Assembly (NCBI GenBank): GCA_937974275.1
Contig: CALJIF010000039.1
Coordinates: 43,840-107,839, forward strand
Origin: an uncultured Flavobacteriales bacterium
Lineage (GTDB): Bacteria; Bacteroidota; Bacteroidia; Palsa-965
DNA length: 64,000 nt
Direction: 5' to 3'
Shown: one piece after another, positions 58,985 to 64,000 of the stretch
Numbering within the stretch: the stretch's first letter is position 1
Layout of the letters: each line of letters starts with the position of its first letter
Position numbers and translations under genes: made by a program
The notes under the pieces: model-generated
Told to the model about the DNA's origin: nothing
Seen by the model: the letters and a program-made list of their open reading frames with translations, nothing else
Database searches by the model: none

Positions 58985-60283
58985 TTATTGTTGACGTGAA
59001 TTCAGCATTTTGTAGCCGATGAGTTCGTCGATAAATCCGCCTTGTCTTCGGTAGTACACCAGGATCATATATTCGTTTTCCGTTTCCTGATGCATGCCTT
59101 CCGTATAGAATGTATCTCCTGCTTTCTCGTTGTCTTTTAAGAAAATGTATTCGTAGTTGTAAAACCCTTGTTTCAAGAAAACGGAAACTTCATAACCACG
59201 TTTTTCGGCGTTGTATTTCATTTTGCACCGCGGTTGATAATTCCAGTTGGAGAAACTTCCGAATACATACATATTGCCGCCTTCCACCGGCATATCGTAA
59301 CTCAGAAAGAAATGCACCCACACATAATCCGCATCAATTTCGCTGTCCGTTCCCTGATATGTTTTCACCACATAACGACCATTGATGTCCGGATTATTCA
59401 TGTATCGTTTAAATCCGCGCTTTTCATCGGGCATGAGATAGACATGAAACAAACCATTCTCTTTTGCAACCGATGCCACGCGCTCTCCCTGATAGATCAT
59501 GCTGCGTGTATCCAGCCAACGATATTCTTTACCACCGGGAAAAACATTGATGTCGTCATAATCATACACCAATTCATTGTCTTTTAAAAATTGTGGCTGT
59601 AATCCGATTTTAGCATTGTCCCAACGTCCGTTTTGCATCACCACCGGTCGGATTTCCTGAAACGGATTTACGATTACTCCTGCAGGATATGAGATATTAA
59701 AATCAACTTCCTGTTTAAAGTTGCGATCCTGCACAATAGTAGCTGCGTGCACGGAACCGGTTATGTTTACACGCTCGTCATATACCATGAAACGTTTTGT
59801 TAAAACCGGATGTTCTTCATCGCCATCCACAAAAACTTTCAGCAAGTAGTTACCCGAGAACAAAAACTTTGCATTATCATCCGGAATTTGAATTTTGTAA
59901 TGCGTGAATTTTTGTAAAGTGGTTCTGGAAAAGCTGTACGAAGTAATCGGATAGGTTGCGAATCCATCTAAATATTCAGACAAAAGAACGTTGCTGGGTT
60001 TCCAGTCCCAGGTACAATGCACAATAGAATAATTGTAGTTTTTGAAATCACCATCCAGATCATCAAACTGCAACCATAACTTATCCGTAGTATTTAGTCG
60101 CAGAAATGCATACGTGGGTACTTCGGGATCAGGACTCAATAAAACGGTATGAATGTTCTTACGATATGCGTAATCTTCGTAGCGAATGCCGCTGGTGGAA
60201 TAGTAATCGTCTTCTTCGTTCTGCGCTTGCATTACATTGGCGAGCACGAATAACAGCAGGGTAAGAAGTCCTTTCAGATTCAT
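58985..60283 (-). CDS. T9SS plug protein (DUF5103)
   Basis: The 432-residue protein has a signal peptide (MNLKGLLTLLLFVLANVMQA-Q). N-terminal beta domains contain LHTVLLSPDP-like IHTVLLSPDPEVPTYAFL, NYSIVHCTWDWKPSNVLLSEYLDGF and ITSYSFSRTTLQKFTHYKIQIP. The middle has MVYDERVNITGSVHAATIVQDRNFKQEVDFNISYP, and a C-terminal CBM-like domain contains NMYVFGSFSNWNYQP. This matches the periplasmic plug protein that blocks the SprA translocon of the type IX secretion system. It is the only T9SS apparatus-type protein in the window besides the PorV-like one. Confidence 0.85.
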   Translation of the reverse strand: MNLKGLLTLLLFVLANVMQAQNEEDDYYSTSGIRYEDYAYRKNIHTVLLSPDPEVPTYAFLRLNTTDKLWLQFDDLDGDFKNYNYSIVHCTWDWKPSNVLLSEYLDGFATYPITSYSFSRTTLQKFTHYKIQIPDDNAKFLFSGNYLLKVFVDGDEEHPVLTKRFMVYDERVNITGSVHAATIVQDRNFKQEVDFNISYPAGVIVNPFQEIRPVVMQNGRWDNAKIGLQPQFLKDNELVYDYDDINVFPGGKEYRWLDTRSMIYQGERVASVAKENGLFHVYLMPDEKRGFKRYMNNPDINGRYVVKTYQGTDSEIDADYVWVHFFLSYDMPVEGGNMYVFGSFSNWNYQPRCKMKYNAEKRGYEVSVFLKQGFYNYEYIFLKDNEKAGDTFYTEGMHQETENEYMILVYYRRQGGFIDELIGYKMLNSRQQ

Positions 60284-60365
60284 AACCTTGAAGATACAAT
60301 TATTGTGCCTTGTGAATTATTCCGTTTCTGCCGAAACAACGATCTTTAACAAATAATTTGAGCAC

Positions 60366-61163
60366 ATGAATACTCCGGAACAGAAGAAAGAGGCTTTTGC
60401 ACGACTTTTAACCATCATGGATGAGTTGCGGGAGCAATGCCCGTGGGACAAAAAGCAAACGCTGGAAAGTTTACGTCATCTCACGATAGAAGAAACCTAC
60501 GAACTGGCAGATGCGATATTGGTTAATGATCTTGATGGCATTAAAAAGGAGTTAGGCGACGTGATGCTGCACTTGGTATTTTATGCACGCATAGCATCTG
60601 AAACCGGACACTTTGATATTGCTGACGTATTGCACGCACAATGCGAAAAACTAATTCGTCGTCATCCGCATATCTATGGTGATGTAAAAGTGGAGAATGA
60701 GCAACAGGTGAAAGAGAATTGGGAGAAGATCAAACTCAAAGAAAAGGATAGTATTACCGCCGGTGGATTTCAGTCGGTCTTGAATGGCGTTCCGGTTTCT
60801 TTGCCTGCCATGGTAAAGGCTTGGCGTATTCAGGAGAAAGCACGTGCCGTGGGATTTGATTGGGAAGAGCCGCATCAAGTATGGGACAAAGTGAAGGAAG
60901 AGTTGGACGAATTGCAGGCAGAAGTACAGCAGAACGCAGCACAGGAACGCCGTGAAGAGGAGTTTGGTGACGTGTTGTTTGCTATAGTGAACTATGCGCG
61001 TTTCATCGGCGTTAATCCGGAAGATGCGTTGGAACGCACCAATAAAAAATTCATCAAACGATTTCAATATTTGGAACAAGCGTCACAAGCCGACGGTAAG
61101 AAACTCGGTGAAATGTCCTTATCCGAAATGGACGAATATTGGGAACGCGCAAAAAAGATGTAA
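60366..61163 (+). CDS. mazG: Nucleoside triphosphate pyrophosphohydrolase MazG
   Basis: The 265-residue protein has two MazG domains in tandem. The first begins CPWDKKQTLESLRHLTIEETYELADAI and includes KKELGDVMLHLVFYARI. The second has KVKEELDELQAEV and EEEFGDVLFAIVNYARF. The metal-binding EExxE/ExxD residues are present in both. MazG cleaves nucleoside triphosphates to monophosphates and pyrophosphate, removing noncanonical nucleotides. The gene is divergent from the T9SS plug gene. Its stop is two bases from the stop of the multicopper oxidase. Confidence 0.96.
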   Translation: MNTPEQKKEAFARLLTIMDELREQCPWDKKQTLESLRHLTIEETYELADAILVNDLDGIKKELGDVMLHLVFYARIASETGHFDIADVLHAQCEKLIRRHPHIYGDVKVENEQQVKENWEKIKLKEKDSITAGGFQSVLNGVPVSLPAMVKAWRIQEKARAVGFDWEEPHQVWDKVKEELDELQAEVQQNAAQERREEEFGDVLFAIVNYARFIGVNPEDALERTNKKFIKRFQYLEQASQADGKKLGEMSLSEMDEYWERAKKM

Positions 61164-61165
61164 GC

Positions 61166-62839
61166 TTAACGCTTGATCACTTTTAACGATTGTGTTTGTC
61201 CGTTTTCATTGAGCGTTAACACATACATGCCGGCAGGAATACCTTCTGTCGTGATTTGAAAAGTTGCTTCTGCGCTTGTTCCTGTTTTAACGACACGGCC
61301 TTGCAAATCAGTGAGCGTCCAGGTGGTGTAATTGTTGCTGAACTTATTCACCTGCCAAAATGAAGTTCCCGGATTTGGATAGATCTGCGTGAACGTTCTG
61401 TTATCAAGGTTTTCGGGAGTTCCGGTCGGTTCTTCAATTACAAGGAATTGTCCCATCATGCCCATGTCTTCGTGGTGCAAATTGTGGCAATGATACATGT
61501 AGGGAACAGAATCGTTGGTAAAGGTTTCGAATTTGGTGATGAACTCGATGTATTCACCTTGTTTCAAATGCACAACATCTTTTAAGCCTGCTTCATAGGC
61601 CAAAGGTGCTTGCCCATTGCGACTGATAATGTAGAACTGGATATCGTGAATATGAAACGGATGCGAAATGTTTGAAGTGTTGTTGATTCTCCAGATTTCG
61701 ATGTTGTCCTTGTAAACGGTATCGTTGATGACCATCATGTCAAACAAAATTCCATTGATGGTAAGATTGCCCATGTCAAACATGCCTTGTCCCTGCATGT
61801 TTTTAATTCTTGTGCGATCTACGTTTGCGGTACTCCAAACATTGTGCGTGATGAGTGACGTCGGAATTCCAACAACCGGATTAGCGGTAGGAGCAGTAAC
61901 ACGAATTTCGAACAGCGGGAAATCTACTCCGTTTAATGGACTTTGTCCGTTAGGCATTCCTGCACCACCGGCTTCATTGTTCGCCAGTGTTGAGCCTTTG
62001 CTGATCAGTTGCAGTGTATTGCCAATTGTTTCGCCGGAAAGGTCTACGAGGATTTCATAACGTTCACCATTAGCAACTTTGATGGAGTTGGTTAAATACG
62101 GTTGAGTCAGCAAACCGCCGTCGGAAGCAATAACGTAGAAGTTGCGATTGTCGTTAAACGCAGCAACAAATGTGCGTGCATTGGAGCCGTTCAATAATCG
62201 AAGACGAACTACTTGCTGCGGTAAATTTAAATAAGCGTTGGGCGTTCCGTTGATTAATACAGAATCTGCTAATGCGTCGAATACAAAATCACCATTACCG
62301 GCATAGGTTCTATCCTGCATGATGATCGGGAAATCATCAACGCCATATGTTCGTGGAAGATTGAGTTGTGCTTCGATCGTGTCGTAGATATAAATTGCTC
62401 CCGCAAGTCCTTTATTTACTTGCGGCATGGTGTTCTCGTGTACGTGCGGATGATACCAGCACATGGATGCAGCGTTGCGAATCAAAAATGATGGAGTCCA
62501 TGTAGCACCAGCCATTACGTGTGTGTGCGGACCTCCGTCGTGTTCCGGTGCAACGTGTAAGCCGTGCCAGTGAACGGTTGTCTCTTCCGGTAACTGATTG
62601 TTGAATACAATATGCACGCTATCGCCTTGATTCCACATTAATGTTGGGCCCAAATACGAGCCGTTATACCCGAAAGTGTTGGTCGTGATATTCGGATAAA
62701 ACTGATGCGTGGTATCGTTTGCAGTGAGGTAAAACGTATCACCCGACAGTGTTGGCGGAATGTAAAGCGGGTTAACGAATTGAGCTTGTGCTGAAATGGC
62801 AAATGCCGATGAAAGGACGAACGCGTACAGGTTTCTCAT
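61166..62839 (-). CDS. Multicopper oxidase with T9SS sorting domain
   Basis: The 557-residue protein has a signal peptide (MRNLYAFVLSSAFAISAQA-Q). Three cupredoxin domains carry all four copper motifs: HWHGLHV, CWYHPHVHENTM, HPFHIHDIQFY, and YHCHNLHHEDMGMMGQF with the type 1 copper Cys, His and Met. The last 80 residues are a type A sorting domain (IYPNPGTSFWQVNKF, TLTDLQGRVVKT, GIPAGMYVLTLNENGQTQSLKVIKR), so the enzyme should be exported to the cell surface. CotA/SpoIIIA-like oxidases act on metals or phenolics; the substrate here is unknown. A CRP-type operator lies about 50 bases upstream of its start. Confidence 0.93.
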   Translation of the reverse strand: MRNLYAFVLSSAFAISAQAQFVNPLYIPPTLSGDTFYLTANDTTHQFYPNITTNTFGYNGSYLGPTLMWNQGDSVHIVFNNQLPEETTVHWHGLHVAPEHDGGPHTHVMAGATWTPSFLIRNAASMCWYHPHVHENTMPQVNKGLAGAIYIYDTIEAQLNLPRTYGVDDFPIIMQDRTYAGNGDFVFDALADSVLINGTPNAYLNLPQQVVRLRLLNGSNARTFVAAFNDNRNFYVIASDGGLLTQPYLTNSIKVANGERYEILVDLSGETIGNTLQLISKGSTLANNEAGGAGMPNGQSPLNGVDFPLFEIRVTAPTANPVVGIPTSLITHNVWSTANVDRTRIKNMQGQGMFDMGNLTINGILFDMMVINDTVYKDNIEIWRINNTSNISHPFHIHDIQFYIISRNGQAPLAYEAGLKDVVHLKQGEYIEFITKFETFTNDSVPYMYHCHNLHHEDMGMMGQFLVIEEPTGTPENLDNRTFTQIYPNPGTSFWQVNKFSNNYTTWTLTDLQGRVVKTGTSAEATFQITTEGIPAGMYVLTLNENGQTQSLKVIKR

Positions 62840-62862
62840 GTGTATCCGATTTTGGGGATAGA

Positions 62863-62870
62863 CGAAGTTA
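62863..62870 (-). promoter_or_regulatory. Multicopper oxidase promoter, -7 box TAACTTCG
   Basis: On the minus strand TAACTTCG differs from TAnnTTTG at one position. It lies 23 bases before the ATG. Confidence 0.5.
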
Positions 62871-62891
62871 TCGAGATGATTGAAATGACAA

Positions 62892-62907
62892 TGTGATGTA
62901 GGTCACA
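62892..62907. promoter_or_regulatory. CRP-type palindrome upstream of the multicopper oxidase
   Basis: TGTGATGTAGGTCACA contains TGTGA-N6-TCACA, the exact core of a Crp/Fnr-superfamily site. Its centre lies near -43 relative to the inferred transcript start, a typical class II activator position. Confidence 0.6.
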
Positions 62908-62999
62908 AAGCAGGAAATAGATAAGGCAACTAACGGATTAGGCGGCAATTTCTTCACTTTCCGATTCGACGAACATTTTCCGGAGGAAATACAATTTTA

Positions 63000-63692
63000 C
63001 TATTCTTCAAGAATGTAAAAAAGAGAGATCATTAGTCCGCGAGTTCCCAGGAGTTGCACCTCATAAGGTTCTCCTGTGTAATTATCAGGCGTAGGTCGTG
63101 TAATTGGAATAAATGGAAATTGTCCCGTGTAGTGAACCTTTAGCCCAAACGGATCAATGTTGACCCCGACATAACCTGTTAAAGCAAATCCTAAAATGAA
63201 ATAAGGAGTTTCGTATTTTTTTGACCACGGGTTCGCGTAAGGATAGTCACGAACACCGGACACACCAAATGGTACTGCTCCGAAAATATCTGTACCAAGA
63301 CCAACGTGAAAGTAGTTCGCTTCTCCTCCAAAAAGATCAACTTCCACACCTAACGGTACCTCCAGATAGTTGTAGGTATAAGCTGATCTGCCGGCAACTA
63401 ACTGACCAAGCGAATCGTTCGCGTATTCATCACGTTCTGCATGCAGATGTCGCACTCTTGCACCATAGTGCCAGCGATAATGACGTTCATAAGCACCGGA
63501 TCCATGTTCCATTAAAATGCCCGCGGCCCAGGAACGATTATTCTTCATGTCTTCCATGTCCACTCCTATATAGCGAGAGCGAGTGACGGAAACATCCCCT
63601 CTAAGCATAGCCGTTTGTGCTTGTATGGAAGGAGAAAATGATAGCAACAACAAAGCAAGAAGCTTTATAGAATTTAAGAGAACATGTTTCAT
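63000..63692 (-). CDS. Predicted outer-membrane beta-barrel protein, function unknown
   Basis: The 230-residue protein has a signal peptide (MKHVLLNSIKLLALLLLSFSPSIQA-Q). Alternating short strands follow, rich in Tyr, Gly and Val (AMLRGDVSVTRSRYIGVDME, YNYLEVPLGVEVDLFG, YFHVGLGTDIFGAVPFGVSG, YFILGFALTGYVGVNI). It ends in SLFYILEE, without the terminal aromatic expected of a canonical BamA substrate. The layout suggests a small eight-stranded outer-membrane barrel. No specific family was recognised. Confidence 0.65.
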   Translation of the reverse strand: MKHVLLNSIKLLALLLLSFSPSIQAQTAMLRGDVSVTRSRYIGVDMEDMKNNRSWAAGILMEHGSGAYERHYRWHYGARVRHLHAERDEYANDSLGQLVAGRSAYTYNYLEVPLGVEVDLFGGEANYFHVGLGTDIFGAVPFGVSGVRDYPYANPWSKKYETPYFILGFALTGYVGVNIDPFGLKVHYTGQFPFIPITRPTPDNYTGEPYEVQLLGTRGLMISLFYILEE

Positions 63693-63883
63693 AAGTTGGG
63701 GTAGCGCAGGGCGTTATCGGAATGAATCCGTGGTAAGATGTTAGGTTACATCGGTAAAATTGAGAATTTTTGGGAAGTGTAATCATTCCGATCTGTTTTA
63801 TCCACAAAAAAAACCGAAGAAATTTCTTCGGGTTTGTACGGGCGAATCATTAAATACTCGTTCGATTTCGTTTCATCATCTAC
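63693..63883. other. Right-end intergenic region
   Basis: No convincing gene is seen here. A 34-codon minus-strand frame (63746-63850) begins MIRPYKPEEISSV but overlaps the terminator hairpin and stops quickly. The rest is AT-rich. Confidence 0.5.
63809..63836 (-). terminator. Intrinsic terminator, minus strand
   Basis: The perfect palindrome CCGAAGAAATTTCTTCGG (63813-63830) is followed on the minus strand by eight T residues, the arrangement expected at the end of a minus-strand gene to the right. Confidence 0.8.
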
Positions 63884-64000
63884 TTACGTTGGGGCCATTA
63901 AGGACTGTAGCCAGAAACTTGGAACAGGTTTGGTAATGAAATTACGTTTCATGGAAAATGTTTCGAAATTTTTTTGTCGTAGCTCTTCTTGAGATAAAAT
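63884..64000 (-). CDS. Possible 3' end of a minus-strand gene running off the window
   Basis: The minus frame is open from the right edge for 38 codons (ILSQEELRQK...SLMAPT) and stops 48 bases before an intrinsic terminator of matching orientation. The fragment is too short to recognise. The other two minus frames stop earlier, and one of them could equally be the true end. Confidence 0.3.
   Translation of the reverse strand: MLSQEELRQKNFETFSMKRNFITKPVPSFWLQSLMAPT

Noticed and set aside
63746..63850. Minus-strand 34-codon frame beginning MIRPYKPEEISSV, resembling the start of a GNAT acetyltransferase
   Set aside because: It runs straight through the palindrome of an intrinsic terminator, and its codons for EEISS are the palindrome itself. 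It stops after 34 codons with no continuation in another frame that I could identify.

Overview
The window is a chromosomal segment of a member of the Bacteroidota. The evidence is internal: several proteins carry type IX secretion (T9SS) C-terminal sorting domains, and there are a T9SS plug protein, a PorV/PorQ-family barrel and three TonB-dependent receptors with carboxypeptidase-regulatory-like N-terminal domains. An atpD-atpC pair stands apart from the rest of the ATP synthase genes. At least ten promoters carry the Bacteroidota -7 box TAnnTTTG. Shine-Dalgarno sequences are weak or absent. The base composition is moderately AT-rich. The gene set (catalase-peroxidase, electron-transfer flavoprotein, pyruvate dehydrogenase E1 beta, F-type ATPase) suggests a respiring, probably aerobic organism. 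I would not assign a family or genus. I see no tRNA, rRNA, CRISPR array, insertion sequence or prophage.

Layout. 1-2.6 kb: the 3' end of a ComM/YifB-type AAA gene, then atpC and atpD on the minus strand. 2.7-11.4 kb: ribF and a leucine-rich-repeat protein. Opposite them lies a thiamine-related block with a TPP riboswitch in front of a TonB receptor, a NadR-like kinase, a PnuC-type transporter, a ThiE/TenI-like protein, a GGGP-synthase homologue and an Sfp-type phosphopantetheinyl transferase; ahcY is divergent from it. 11.4-21.7 kb: a degenerate Rieske-like lipoprotein, a small basic secreted protein, and a plus-strand triad of TonB receptor, very large secreted T9SS-type protein and PorV/PorQ-like barrel with strongly biased codon use. 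21.7-29.4 kb: greA, HIT, ruvC, a flippase-like membrane protein with a GT2 glycosyltransferase, an OppC-like permease, a deoxynucleoside kinase, a BCS1-like AAA ATPase and a methyltransferase. 29.5-40.6 kb: an accessory minus-strand run of small stress and unknown-function genes (DinB, KatG, SRPBCC, cupin, DUF2200, DUF2490, MscS, DUF1801, MFS, Crp/Fnr, FISUMP) that ends in a PD-(D/E)XK-like protein and an AbiJ-type protein, a possible defence pair. 40.7-48.7 kb: a membrane pyrophosphatase fused to a YceI domain, pdhB, and an etfBA-DUF151-nucleoside permease group. 48.7-64 kb: a T9SS cargo protein, thyA-folA, a Cys/Met-rich protein, tig-clpP-clpX, a STAS-like protein, a TonB receptor, apaG, the T9SS plug protein, mazG, a multicopper oxidase with a T9SS tail, and an outer-membrane-type protein.

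The observations most worth a second look are: the membrane pyrophosphatase-YceI fusion; the TPP riboswitch, whose expression platform can be read directly as a Shine-Dalgarno sequestering switch, next to a PnuC/NadR-like pair and a ThiE-like protein lacking its metal ligands; the codon-biased TonB receptor/giant secreted protein/PorV-like triad; the AbiJ-like plus nuclease-like pair; and three operator-like sequences (OxyR-type at katG, CRP-type at about -43 of the multicopper oxidase, and a 13-bp perfect dyad abutting the MFS start codon next to a Crp/Fnr gene). All functional assignments come from reading the sequences without database searches.
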